Shown here piece by piece: positions 35,901 to 44,358 of a stretch of DNA of 64,000 bases (its first letter is position 1; the number at the start of each line of letters is the position of its first letter). Location: NCBI GenBank assembly GCA_016787065.1, contig JAEUVD010000020.1, positions 60,885 to 124,884 of the forward strand, written 5' to 3'. This DNA comes from Chitinophagaceae bacterium. GTDB taxonomy: Bacteria; Bacteroidota; Bacteroidia; Chitinophagales; Chitinophagaceae. A model generated the notes under the pieces. That model saw only the letters and a program-made list of their open reading frames with translations. It was not told the origin of the DNA and ran no database searches. A program made the translations under genes and the position numbers.

Positions 35901-37017
35901 AGATCGTTCCGATAGAACGTATGAAGGTGGTTCTCGATTAACTCGGAAGCAACAAACAACTTATCAATACGATGAAGGTGGAAAATTGATACGTAAAACC
36001 GAACCCTTAGGTCGTGTGTGGCACTATCACTATTTCGAAAATGGTTTGCTGAAGGAAGTTATACGGCCGGACGGTAATCGGATTCGATATTCCTATGATG
36101 CTTTAGGGCGTCGGTTATCAAAATCGTATAAGGATAAAATAACGAAATGGGCTTGGGATGGCATGGTTCCGGTACATGAATGGACGGAATCGAACACTGC
36201 TAAAACTGTTGATGCATCGGGTAATATTACACCGCCGGAAAAAACCGGATTAACTACTTGGATTTTTAAAGAAGGAAGTATGATACCCATTGCTAAAATT
36301 CGTGATGGGAAAAGTTTTAGTATCATTTGTAATCATTTAGGAACACCTACTATGATGGTTGATGAGCATGGAAATAAAGTGTGGGAATCGATTCAGGATA
36401 TCTATGGAAGAGCTGTTATACTTCAAGGGAAAATAGAAGATTGCCCGTTTCGATTTCAAGGACAATATGCCGATTCGGAATCCGGATTATATTATAACCG
36501 ATATCGTTATTATGCTCCTGAAGAAGGGATATACCTATGCAAAGACCCTATCGGTATTTGGGGAGGAATGAACCCCTATAGTTATGTAAAAGATACAAAT
36601 CAACATATAGATGTACTTGGTTTAAGTAGCACTGTTCTTAATCAGAATTTAGGCGGAGTTGTTGGCGACCATAATCAAGCGCACCATCTGATTCCTGAAG
36701 AAATATGGAAAGGAAACCAATCTATGTTTGATCAAGTAGGGATGAATATGGATGAAGCAAAAAATGGTATTTTATTACCGGATAATGAAGCACTTCGACA
36801 AACATCGGGTGCCGGTGTTTATCATTATGGTTCACATCCACAATATTCCGCAATGGTATCTAATAATGTGGATGCCATTCGAGCGAACCATATACCCGGC
36901 GTAAATGACGCTCAAATCAAATCGGAATTGGAAACGTTACAACATAATCTACGAAGTAATTTACAAGCAGGAACAGTACCTTTGAGCCCTCATGCCGTTG
37001 GATGTAAATTAGGTTAA
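32938..37017 (+). CDS. PAAR-Rhs T6SS effector with C-terminal AHH-type nuclease
   Basis: 1359 residues. A PAAR-like, Gly/Pro/Met-rich spike-tip domain occupies about 1-150, then a hydrophobic linker (about 165-190) and a DUF6531-type segment starting at DPVDLVRG (222-229). A long series of YD/Rhs repeats follows (about 300-1165) and the Rhs core end (PFRFQGQYADSESGLYYNRYRYY, split near 1170-1192, and DPIGIWGGMNPYSY from 1203). The Rhs autoproteolysis region runs from Asp1203 to Asp1225, with cleavage expected after Leu1229. The remaining 130 residues are a distinct toxin tip containing A1248-H1249-H1250-L and further His, typical of AHH/HNH-superfamily nucleases. A candidate immunity gene starts 1 nt after the stop. 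Confidence 0.88.
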   Translation: MSLVLKMFDFIAGVDIHMTFIPTPAGPVPTPLPYPFMAMIFNPMDLISSTTKVNNMAIATSGSDGMLTVPPKAHIPFGTGFTMAPTIGHDQKMFFGCLNTFSDGSFIAAGPFMVMSCNDFGLPLSVSPSKGSWKPQFNRYLPLATSIPIPKGMPVNSNAAIIPDVMTAIKGLAMSFAFSYGLKAIGALASKVGKALRKAQRNFKAKNPNNPISPVLCRMFGDPVDLVRGTVLCHHEDITVNGIIPFTLNRNYNSHSEWNGYFGFGWHSIFDEHIEYDPIRKVHSWMSADGREFELNHFFVGEEMFFVFDKLLFFNSADEGIGYFNYATRTKTLFRACGSNPNYLQLDCIKDEFDNNIQCYYHANGTIHYIRLSDGSKIEIELASDQTIKQVNRELPNGFKRTIATYTYNQQRDLIEIANTIGKSTTIRYKNHLMISKTDRNGYSFYWEYNHYERGAKCVHTYGDQQLLEGYMTYEADRTILLDPNGKQWQYVHKNGVVIQEINPLGHSKKTVYNEFMQTVATIDEIGRPTMYGYDVLGNKVSTQFPDGATILHQYNEELQNTFTKTPDGGAFIWQYNDKHKLVLEVNPRKQIKKFSYNSRGALIKITPSHGNEIDFLFDDTMKIIGTKHGQELNTSYKYNEFGKCILIEYPSGVNEKFEYDELERVVAMQTKDGNLLEFEYDAYQLVETIQDKHHNIQMEYNPLGNLKRRVSAGRSTEFYYDRNNKLTGISNEKKQLYQFFYNSAGKLVKEIGFDGLEKKYIRNEAHDVRTLIGAGGKSTQYEYDGAGRVVQITYQDGTQEFFSYDASGNLVEAVNEFATVQFKRDENGRVLQEIQNDIVLNSSYNVYGLRESLHTSLGATLNFDFADSGMLKGMHAQLADVIWFTNIVNDLQGFELERYLPGELKLSFKRDLNGKPIEQILENSTTNMLHQSYQWQLGNRLLKTTNELNKEATHYMYDTVGNLVGSATKSQHIVRVADEIGNLYEKEDRSDRTYEGGSRLTRKQQTTYQYDEGGKLIRKTEPLGRVWHYHYFENGLLKEVIRPDGNRIRYSYDALGRRLSKSYKDKITKWAWDGMVPVHEWTESNTAKTVDASGNITPPEKTGLTTWIFKEGSMIPIAKIRDGKSFSIICNHLGTPTMMVDEHGNKVWESIQDIYGRAVILQGKIEDCPFRFQGQYADSESGLYYNRYRYYAPEEGIYLCKDPIGIWGGMNPYSYVKDTNQHIDVLGLSSTVLNQNLGGVVGDHNQAHHLIPEEIWKGNQSMFDQVGMNMDEAKNGILLPDNEALRQTSGAGVYHYGSHPQYSAMVSNNVDAIRANHIPGVNDAQIKSELETLQHNLRSNLQAGTVPLSPHAVGCKLG

Positions 37018-37018
37018 G

Positions 37019-37696
37019 ATGAAAAATTACTATGCACTGTTCACCGATCAATCGGGATTAAATGGGGTACCAATATTTCTTGATGCTCGTTTGTGGGAGC
37101 GTATTCCAGAAGATCCTATGGCACCTGTTACCAAGGAATACGATTATGATTGGCTAAAGCCAATTCCAAGATATGAAAAGGTTATCATGCCCGATACGCT
37201 AAATCTTGTTGTAAAAGCCCCTAAAGTTAATTTCGATTATTATTGGTTTCGCTCAGGATTTATTGTATCCGAAGCTATGAAAAATGTAATAGATCAGTTT
37301 AATACCTCCTACGTATCTTCTTCGCTCCATGTTGTATCTAATCAACTTAAAAAGAATTCTGAGAAATTATATTATTTTATTCGTTTCTATTCCTCGTTTC
37401 AAGCCGTGGATTATGATTTATCAAAATTTGATGCAATGCTTAACCCCGACGGATCGTATATGACTATTTGTGATTCACTTTGGATAAGGAAATATGAAAA
37501 AATTCAATTTAAACAAAAGGATTTTTCAGAACTGTTTTGTGTGAATGACAATATATTAATGAGTAAATTATTTTGTTCAGAAACGTTTAAAATAATGGCG
37601 TTGCAAAACAAACTTTATGGGTTGCAATTTGTGCCTTTAACAGAACTTACCGATCATATCAATGAAAATCGTTTTCTTAAACCGCATTTAGGTTAA
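37019..37696 (+). CDS. Putative immunity protein for the Rhs-AHH toxin
   Basis: 225 residues, no signal peptide, starts 1 nt after the rhs stop. The pattern recalls Imm11/Imm43-like immunity families: an IVSEAMKNVIDQF-type helix near residue 85, the FQAVDYDLSKFD block, then a FCVNDNILMSKLFCSETFK segment and a final GLQFVPL strand. The AT-rich composition matches the end of rhs, as expected for a mobile toxin-immunity module. Immunity is inferred from position and fold pattern; the family name is uncertain. Confidence 0.65.
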   Translation: MKNYYALFTDQSGLNGVPIFLDARLWERIPEDPMAPVTKEYDYDWLKPIPRYEKVIMPDTLNLVVKAPKVNFDYYWFRSGFIVSEAMKNVIDQFNTSYVSSSLHVVSNQLKKNSEKLYYFIRFYSSFQAVDYDLSKFDAMLNPDGSYMTICDSLWIRKYEKIQFKQKDFSELFCVNDNILMSKLFCSETFKIMALQNKLYGLQFVPLTELTDHINENRFLKPHLG

Positions 37697-37781
37697 ATAG
37701 TGTTTGATGTTTGTTGGATTATTCGCAGAAATCCAAACTACGAGAGGTATTATTTCACACATTGGATCTAGTTGAAATAGT

Positions 37782-39815
37782 CTAATGGATTATCACAATT
37801 TTCTTCTTCATCACTGCTTCTCCTTTTCTAACCTGAATAATATATAATCCTTGCGGAATCAAGGAAACATCTAGTGCTACTTCCTTAGCATTTGAATTTA
37901 CTTGATGATGATGAATTACTCTTCCCATAAGGTCATGAATATCCACTTGTTCTATACCTTCATAAGCTCGCATCCAAAGTGTTTGATTGGCCGGATTCGG
38001 ATAAACCTCTAGCGCGTCGATACCTTGCTCTTCAAACTCACTTGGGAAAATTGGATTTTTACATACACCCGGTAAGTGCTGATCTAACCATAAACAACGA
38101 CGTTTAATAAAGGACTTCAACGAATCTATTTCTTCAGCATAAGTAGCCGCAGTATGAACTTCTGGTGTGCCCACATTTATACCTAAAGTTTGCCAGTAAT
38201 TGTAATGCCTTGTAGTTGCCTGTTGCAAGTAAAGAACTTGTTTGTCGATATATTTATTAATACTGTCTGTATGCAACGCATATTTTCGATGATACTCCCA
38301 ACGGCATTTGGTTTTATTTTGAAAAAAGGTATCCTGCATCATAATATTCCACCAAGGAAGAAATACCACGTCGCCGGCACAGGGGTCGGTAGCATAATTC
38401 CAATCACTTAAATCATTCGGCGTCCAAGGAGTAATTTTTAAAGCCCAATCAAAATCCCAAATCGGTCCGGCATGTAACGTAGAATCTTTACCATTATTAT
38501 GTTTGAAGAAGTACATGCTTTTCTTGAATCCATCTAAATTCCAACTCACTTCATTTAATAACATGTAATCAATAAATGAATTCAAATGGATATACTTGCG
38601 ATAGCCTTTAATACTATCATTCACCAACGGACTATTCAAACGTTTTTCAATAGTATCTAAATAATGTTGAATATAATTAGCTTGTTTCGGAACGATATTA
38701 TTATCAGATGGATATTCAAAATTAAATTGATACGGTGTATTACAAGGTTGTGCGCTATACTGACTATTCCAACCAACATCCGGGTAATCATGTTTGAAAA
38801 TATAACCACCGGTAAGAGCATCACCGGTTGTATCCGATGCGGTAAGTTTAGGTATGCTTACCCGATTACTATCCCGTTTAATTTTTTCCATTAAACTGTA
38901 AATACCCTGATATTCTCCGTTTAAGACAACTTCTACATAACGACTTCTTGCTGCATAATGCCCCATATCACGAAAGGTTTCATACATCAGCGGATTGCGA
39001 ACAAAACTTTTATCATTGTAAGTGGCTAATAATATCCAATCATGCTCACTCGGCAGACCTAAAATTGAAACATTACTATCTAAAAAATTAACAGGGTTAA
39101 TGGTAGTGAAAGCATAGGGTTTCTGCGGTAAGGAGGATGAAAAGGCTCCACGTACTCGTATATTGACTTTACCTGAATAAACATTACCCGGATCAGAAGG
39201 GTGGTTGATGTTACCAATGCCATTATCGATAATTTTAAGTTGAGCCTGACTGTAAGAAGCGTTGATGTTATTTGACGTTATTACTACCAAGGGTATATCG
39301 GTAGCTACAACAAATGGTGTTGGTGCATTTGGCCCAAATTCAATACTCCAATTTAATAATGAACCAGTATCAACTGCGGCCATATCTTCAATAATCAGTT
39401 GCCACATTCCATTTCCGTTTTGAAGATTATTCACACTGCCCATATTACTTTGCGGACGAAATGTTCCAGTAAAAGGAGCCACCCCGGCTGCGATTGAAGT
39501 AGCTGCTGATGAATCAAAACACGTACCGGTGAAATTATCGTCACCTCCTCCAATACCACTAAATAAAGTAATACTTACGCCTCCTGGTGATACCAGCTTC
39601 GCCATTAAATCGGCATCGTAGGTATGATTAATGTTTAAACACACTTTTTTAAGCCCGTAGGTACCACTTAGAACCTGAGATAGTCCGCTTACAGGAATCG
39701 AAAAGGACACGGGTCCTGCGGCATCAGGTATACTACCACCGCTTCCACTAAATGTTTGCGCCCACACCAAACCATGCCAAAATAATAACGAGAGAAAAAG
39801 TACAATTGGTTTCAA
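37782..39815 (-). CDS. CotH-family protein with P-domain-like N-terminus and T9SS sorting domain
   Basis: 677 residues. Signal peptide about 1-19 (cleavage after VWA). Residues 30-160 resemble a proprotein convertase P-domain (YDADLMAKLVSPGG, then GMWQLIIEDMA). The CotH kinase-like domain spans about 175-560, with GEYQGIYSLMEKIKRD around 300-314 and the metal motif D454-F-D456 in GPIWDFDWAL. The C-terminal T9SS type A sorting domain (about 605-677) has YPNPANQTLW and GLYIIQV. The family's best-known member, spore CotH, phosphorylates proteins; this one would act outside the cell. The start is TTG at 39815: it directly follows an in-frame TGA and no ATG exists within the signal peptide. Confidence 0.88.
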   Translation of the reverse strand: MKPIVLFLSLLFWHGLVWAQTFSGSGGSIPDAAGPVSFSIPVSGLSQVLSGTYGLKKVCLNINHTYDADLMAKLVSPGGVSITLFSGIGGGDDNFTGTCFDSSAATSIAAGVAPFTGTFRPQSNMGSVNNLQNGNGMWQLIIEDMAAVDTGSLLNWSIEFGPNAPTPFVVATDIPLVVITSNNINASYSQAQLKIIDNGIGNINHPSDPGNVYSGKVNIRVRGAFSSSLPQKPYAFTTINPVNFLDSNVSILGLPSEHDWILLATYNDKSFVRNPLMYETFRDMGHYAARSRYVEVVLNGEYQGIYSLMEKIKRDSNRVSIPKLTASDTTGDALTGGYIFKHDYPDVGWNSQYSAQPCNTPYQFNFEYPSDNNIVPKQANYIQHYLDTIEKRLNSPLVNDSIKGYRKYIHLNSFIDYMLLNEVSWNLDGFKKSMYFFKHNNGKDSTLHAGPIWDFDWALKITPWTPNDLSDWNYATDPCAGDVVFLPWWNIMMQDTFFQNKTKCRWEYHRKYALHTDSINKYIDKQVLYLQQATTRHYNYWQTLGINVGTPEVHTAATYAEEIDSLKSFIKRRCLWLDQHLPGVCKNPIFPSEFEEQGIDALEVYPNPANQTLWMRAYEGIEQVDIHDLMGRVIHHHQVNSNAKEVALDVSLIPQGLYIIQVRKGEAVMKKKIVIIH

Positions 39816-39820
39816 TCAGG

Positions 39821-39828
39821 TAAAAGTA
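39821..39828 (-). promoter_or_regulatory. -7 promoter box (TACTTTTA) of the CotH-like gene
   Basis: One mismatch to consensus, 5 nt before the TTG start at 39815. Confidence 0.5.
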
Positions 39829-39995
39829 ATTGTTTATTCCTATTGGGCAAACACGTACAAACTGGACGGTATTTCCTCTTTCTTCTATACAGATAGTTAA
39901 CACCTTTTACGTAAAATACGACCAAAGGTTAACTCCATAGGGCAATGCCTGTTTATTATAGGGATTTTTCACTTTTATTTAAATGTCGCTTAATG

Positions 39996-40003
39996 TACTT
40001 TTA
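39996..40003 (+). promoter_or_regulatory. -7 promoter box (TACTTTTA) of lepB
   Basis: One mismatch to TAnnTTTG, 17 nt before the ATG at 40021. Confidence 0.5.
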
Positions 40004-40020
40004 CCCCCTTATAAAAAAAC

Positions 40021-41223
40021 ATGAATATTCCATTCTTTTCAAAAAAGAAAACCAACGACGTACCTAAGAAGAAAAAATCTGTTGCCAGAGAATGGTTAGA
40101 TGCTGCGGTGTTTGCTATTGTAGCTGCAACAATTATACGTACATTTTTTATTGAAGCTTATACCATACCGACACCTTCTATGGAAAAATCGTTACTAGTG
40201 AACGATTACTTGTTTGTAAGTAAAATGCACTATGGGCCTCGCTTACCTATGACGCCACTGTCTTTTCCTTTTGTTCATAATGCCATGCCCATCTTCGGTG
40301 GAAAATCGTATAGCACTGCTGTTGAATGGCCTTATAAACGTGTATGGGGATTTAGTGAAGTAAAACGATACGATGATATGGTATTTAATTTCCCGGATGG
40401 CGATACCGTTTTTGCTGAAATGAATAATCCTTCTTACTACGACCTTGTACGTTACTATGGTTGGACCAAAGAAACGCACCCCATTGTAACTCATCCTGTC
40501 GATAAAACGGATAATTACATTAAACGCTGTGTAGGTTTACCAGGTGATATTATAGAAGTAAAGGAAGGCGTATTGTACGTAAACAATAAACCGGCGCCTG
40601 CTTTTCGATTTCTTCAACAAAAATATATCGTAACCACGAGTGGAGGTTTTCTGAATATGGAAGCACTCAATAACTTAGGAATTTTGGATGAGGATATTAT
40701 TCAAGGACAAAACCCGAACCTCTATCTTATCAATGCAATTAAAGAAAATATCGATGCCATTCGTAAAATGCCCAATGTGGTAAGTGCCGTACCAAGCCTA
40801 TCAGGAAAGGAACTCGCGAAAACACCAGGAGAAATTTGCTTTCCACACGACACCGCTAATTTTGCTTTCACGAAAGATAATTTCGGTCCAATAACGATTC
40901 CTAAGAAAGGTGTAACCGTGCCGATAAACATTCATAACATTGCGTTGTATCAACGATTGATTCAAGTGTATGAAAAGCATGATTTCAAAATTCAAGACTC
41001 TACTATATTCATAGATGGGAAACCAGCAACGAATTACACGTTTGCTATGGATTATTATTGGTTGATGGGGGATAATCGGCATAATTCGTTAGACTCTCGT
41101 TTCTGGGGTTATGTGCCTGAAGATCATGTGGTTGGAAAGGCTTGGTTTATCTGGTTAAGTTATGATAAGAAAGGACTTCGCTGGAATCGCTTATTCCATA
41201 GTGTGAAGTCGCTGGAAGATTAG
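40021..41223 (+). CDS. lepB: Signal peptidase I
   Basis: 400 residues. Basic N-terminus, one membrane helix (about 26-44), catalytic Ser53 in the TPSMEKSL box, general-base Lys168 in NYIKRCVGLPGD, and the C-terminal GDNRHNSLDSRFWG box. Compared with E. coli LepB there are two large insertions (about 75-150 and 195-330), a common feature in Bacteroidota. It cleaves signal peptides of exported proteins, including the many T9SS and periplasmic proteins encoded here. Confidence 0.95.
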   Translation: MNIPFFSKKKTNDVPKKKKSVAREWLDAAVFAIVAATIIRTFFIEAYTIPTPSMEKSLLVNDYLFVSKMHYGPRLPMTPLSFPFVHNAMPIFGGKSYSTAVEWPYKRVWGFSEVKRYDDMVFNFPDGDTVFAEMNNPSYYDLVRYYGWTKETHPIVTHPVDKTDNYIKRCVGLPGDIIEVKEGVLYVNNKPAPAFRFLQQKYIVTTSGGFLNMEALNNLGILDEDIIQGQNPNLYLINAIKENIDAIRKMPNVVSAVPSLSGKELAKTPGEICFPHDTANFAFTKDNFGPITIPKKGVTVPINIHNIALYQRLIQVYEKHDFKIQDSTIFIDGKPATNYTFAMDYYWLMGDNRHNSLDSRFWGYVPEDHVVGKAWFIWLSYDKKGLRWNRLFHSVKSLED

Positions 41224-41232
41224 AATTAGGCT

Positions 41233-41255
41233 AAAAACCTATTTCAACGGTTTTT
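41233..41255 (+). terminator. Possible terminator after lepB
   Basis: 7-bp stem AAAAACC/GGTTTTT (41233-41239, 41249-41255) with a 9-nt loop. The T run is the 3' arm itself. Weak but in the right place. Confidence 0.45.
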
Positions 41256-41324
41256 GAGATATTTATCATTTCAAGTATTGGCACAGATGTTGTAATTTCA
41301 ACCTCGGTTTATAAAAATAGGGGA

Positions 41325-42341
41325 ATGAAAAAAGTATTGTCAACAATGTTATTTGTTGGGTTATGTGTTACACTACACGCACAAACTGCAGAAGAATTAT
41401 TCGACAAAGCCATGCAGTTTAAAGCAAAGGAGAATTTCACTGAAACAGCTAAATTACTTGCTAAAGCACTCGAATTAGATCCGGAAAACCCAAACTATAT
41501 GAAGGAGTGTGCCAACGCAAATTATGAGAAGAGAGCCTACTTTCAGGCTATGCCGCTATACGAATCATTGCTTAAGAATGATGGTGATAACCTTGAGTAC
41601 CTTGCCCGTTTGGCTGAAATGTATAGCATGAGCCCTGAGAAAATGAAAGGAGTTCAATATGCAGATCGCGCTTTAAAATTGGATCCTCAGGATGGAGAAA
41701 TCAATCGGAAATTAGCTCGAACATATCTGGAAGTTGATCATTTTCCTAAAGCCATTAAATTGTATCAAAAGGCTGAAAAGATGTTGCCCGAGGATAAAGA
41801 TATTCCGTCTAAACTAGCAAGTTGCTATGCAGAAATGGCCGATTATAATAATGCCTTGAAGTATTTTAATCGAACGATGGAACTCGATCCTACCAATGCA
41901 ACCAAAATTTACGAGGCCGCCGGAGCTCATCATAATGCCGGTAAATACAACAAAGCGGTTGAACTCTATCAATTGGCAGAAGACAAGGGATACTATAAAT
42001 CAAAAATGTTTTATTATAACTGGGGTTTGAGTTATGAAGAAATGAAAGATTACAAAGGGGCATTGGCCTATTATAATAAGGCCCGTGAGTATTCGCCATA
42101 CGATCGCGCTTTAAATTTTACCATCGCCGATGTGTATATTAATTTAGAACAGTTTGACAAGGCCCGCACCATAATCGATGGTATTTTAGAAATAAATCCG
42201 GAGGATGCCGAGGCAATTTATAATAAAGGTATGACCTACTACCGCGCCGGAAATACAGGAAAGGCAGAAGGTTATTTTAATAAGGCATTCGAACTTGATC
42301 CCTCGCTCAAATCACTGCGCTACGTAAAAAGTAATTTCTAA
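41325..42341 (+). CDS. Periplasmic tetratricopeptide repeat protein
   Basis: 338 residues with a signal peptide (about 1-19, ending LHA) followed by about eight TPR units covering the whole mature protein, many with the A-L-ELDPEN-type turn (for example ALELDPENPNY, TMELDPTNATK, AFELDPSLKS). TPR solenoids mediate protein interactions; partner unknown. The stop overlaps the convergent OsmC gene by 4 nt, so there is no room for a separate terminator. Confidence 0.85.
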   Translation: MKKVLSTMLFVGLCVTLHAQTAEELFDKAMQFKAKENFTETAKLLAKALELDPENPNYMKECANANYEKRAYFQAMPLYESLLKNDGDNLEYLARLAEMYSMSPEKMKGVQYADRALKLDPQDGEINRKLARTYLEVDHFPKAIKLYQKAEKMLPEDKDIPSKLASCYAEMADYNNALKYFNRTMELDPTNATKIYEAAGAHHNAGKYNKAVELYQLAEDKGYYKSKMFYYNWGLSYEEMKDYKGALAYYNKAREYSPYDRALNFTIADVYINLEQFDKARTIIDGILEINPEDAEAIYNKGMTYYRAGNTGKAEGYFNKAFELDPSLKSLRYVKSNF

Positions 42342-42802
42342 CGAATTAGAATTTCGGGTTCTCTATGCACCGGAAAGTTTACCGAATTAGCTATGAAACA
42401 CTGTTCATGCGCTTTAGCATGTAATCGCATGGCGCTTTCTACCATAGCTTCACTTTGCACCGTCACTTGAGGACGTAAAACAACCTCCACAAAATGTCCT
42501 GGTTTATCATTTCCGGTTTCCATAATGGCAGAAGCCTTATCACAATAGTCAAGCACAATAACGCCGGCATCTGCACATAGATGCAAGTACCAAAGCATGT
42601 GGCAGGATGATAAGGATGCAAGCAATAAATCTTCCGGGTTTTGTTTACTTCCATCGCCACGAAAAGGTGTATCAGACGACATCGATAACGTTGGTTTGTT
42701 TGAAATAATTAAATCATGACTTCGCTCGTAATCGGTATAGGAACTGGTTCCACTTCCCTTATTGCCAGTCCATCGTATTTCGGTATGATAATGATGTTGC
42801 AT
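42338..42802 (-). CDS. OsmC/Ohr-family peroxiredoxin-like protein
   Basis: 154 residues, OsmC fold: N-terminus HHYHTEIRWTGNKGSGT, then GSKQNPEDLLLASLSSCHM and a second Cys in AHEQCFIANSVNFP. The two Cys are the redox pair used to reduce organic peroxides in this family. Start set at 42802 because the earlier in-frame ATG at 42811 overlaps the upstream gene by 8 nt and the family normally begins close to HHY; either is possible. Probably co-transcribed with the metzincin-like gene upstream. Confidence 0.88.
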   Translation of the reverse strand: MQHHYHTEIRWTGNKGSGTSSYTDYERSHDLIISNKPTLSMSSDTPFRGDGSKQNPEDLLLASLSSCHMLWYLHLCADAGVIVLDYCDKASAIMETGNDKPGHFVEVVLRPQVTVQSEAMVESAMRLHAKAHEQCFIANSVNFPVHREPEILIR

Positions 42803-42803
42803 A

Positions 42804-43742
42804 TTAAACATGTAATCCTGGTAAAGTTAATATTCTAGGATAAACTCTTCGCCTGGAAACTTGCCAATCCGACGCATTGGAACCAGTAAACTGCGCAGCA
42901 AAATGCTTCCAGGGAATTGCATTTTCCGCTGATAGCGATTCTCCCAAACCCATTACATTACCTGCTTCTGCGGATGTATCGCCAATGTAGCACATGCCAT
43001 GGGTAGCGCCATGACCAGCATGGGGTGCTTCTACACAAGAACTCGTATCGCTATAAAAACCAATATGACGTTGTCCGAAGGCATGGCCTATTTCGTGAAG
43101 GTATTGGCGTTGACTACGGGTATGTCCGAGGCGTACTCCAAACCGTCGATAGTTTATGATGCCATTATAAAAAATACCATTACCACTACCTACCGAATTA
43201 ATAAATGAGCCATCGTCGGCTTCACTTACATGGGGAGCGGTTATGGTTAAATGAGCTGCCGATGCCGTAGCTACTTCACGCAACATAATTCTGCAATACA
43301 AGTTGAAAGCATACATATAGCGGGTGCTATTTGGAAGACCCGGTACCATGGGGGTTTGATTCGGATATTGGCGTGAAGCTCGTATATTATTATCCGTAGG
43401 GAAATCAGGTAATGAAGCGCGCATACCAAAACATGTTGCCGGTGGTACCAACCAGAATTTGCCATTCCAGAAACTCTGCGAATGGGCGATTATTCTGTTC
43501 TTAAATTGAATCCATGCTGCATCGGGCCACGCATCAGCCTGATAAGTTCGATTAGGATGCCCTGGCGAAGAACTGGTATCCGAATCTTCAACTCCGGAAC
43601 CAACAGCACCTTGTTGAAAATAGACGTTGATATGAAAAATGAGCTCAGGGTTTCTATCCACTCCAAGTTGGTCGCGATTAAACTCAATATCAAATCGACC
43701 CATTTCGTAGGTTTGATTGTTAAGTCGTCGACTATCGATCAT
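42804..43742 (-). CDS. Metzincin-like zinc metalloprotease without export signal
   Basis: 312 residues. The extended zinc motif HExxHxxGxxH is complete (H216, E217, H220, G223, H226, reading HEIGHAFGQRH), and a Met-turn candidate Met264 (GNVMGLG) lies 38 residues downstream, the metzincin layout. Residues 1-110 are a separate region rich in Asp, Asn and aromatic residues. There is no signal peptide, lipobox or T9SS domain, so the protein should stay in the cytoplasm unless it leaves by another route. Family not identified. The OsmC gene follows at once downstream. Confidence 0.7.
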   Translation of the reverse strand: MIDSRRLNNQTYEMGRFDIEFNRDQLGVDRNPELIFHINVYFQQGAVGSGVEDSDTSSSPGHPNRTYQADAWPDAAWIQFKNRIIAHSQSFWNGKFWLVPPATCFGMRASLPDFPTDNNIRASRQYPNQTPMVPGLPNSTRYMYAFNLYCRIMLREVATASAAHLTITAPHVSEADDGSFINSVGSGNGIFYNGIINYRRFGVRLGHTRSQRQYLHEIGHAFGQRHIGFYSDTSSCVEAPHAGHGATHGMCYIGDTSAEAGNVMGLGESLSAENAIPWKHFAAQFTGSNASDWQVSRRRVYPRILTLPGLHV

Positions 43743-43746
43743 GATT

Positions 43747-43754
43747 CAAAAGTA
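43747..43754 (-). promoter_or_regulatory. -7 promoter box (TACTTTTG) of the metzincin-like gene
   Basis: Exact consensus on the minus strand, 4 nt before the ATG at 43742. Confidence 0.6.
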
Positions 43755-43842
43755 AAATATTACTGAATGCTATGCGAACGGAAGTTAGAATCCGGTTGGA
43801 ATGTGTGCAGAATAAACAGCTAAGACAAGGAATTTGGGAGGC

Positions 43843-44358
43843 TTACTTTTTTGTAATTTTCTTCACCTTTTCCATGACTTCTTTTTCTAAATTCATTTTG
43901 TACGCTATCATTTGCTTCAAGCGAAGATTATCTGAAGTACCTAAAATTTGTAAGGCCAGTATGCCTGCATTTTTAGCGGCATTCAATGCAACAGTAGCCA
44001 CTGGTACACCATTGGGCATTTGTAAAATTGATAGAACAGAATCCCATCCATCGATTGAATTACTCGATTTTACCGGAACGCCAATCACAGGCAGCGGTGT
44101 TAAACTCGCAACCATGCCTGGTAAATGGGCTGCGCCCCCGGCACCGGCAATAATTACTTTCATGCCACGCAAATGCGCTTGTTGTGCATAGTCAAACATC
44201 CGTTTCGGTGTTCGATGAGCAGAAACTATAGTGCATTCTATGGCAACGCCATGTTGTTCTAAAAAATCCACCGCCTGTTTCATAACCGGCATGTCGGAAT
44301 CCGAACCCATAATAATTCCAACTAAAGGCTTGTTGCTTTTAATATTTCCTTTACCCAT
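43843..44358 (-). CDS. purE: N5-carboxyaminoimidazole ribonucleotide mutase PurE
   Basis: 171 residues, class I Pur[14 protein letters not shown] near the N-terminus, the SAHRTPKRM motif with the catalytic His, and the [11 protein letters not shown] and LPVIGVPV blocks. Converts N5-CAIR to CAIR in purine synthesis. Its start lies 37 nt inside the end of purK, so translation is coupled. No better internal start exists before the GSDSD motif. Confidence 0.95.
   Translation of the reverse strand: MGKGNIKSNKPLVGIIMGSDSDMPVMKQAVDFLEQHGVAIECTIVSAHRTPKRMFDYAQQAHLRGMKVIIAGAGGAAHLPGMVASLTPLPVIGVPVKSSNSIDGWDSVLSILQMPNGVPVATVALNAAKNAGILALQILGTSDNLRLKQMIAYKMNLEKEVMEKVKKITKK

Noticed and set aside
33600..36600. 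Repeated short motifs across the rhs gene
   Set aside because: These are degenerate YD/Rhs protein repeats, not DNA repeats or a CRISPR array; unit sequences are too variable at the DNA level.
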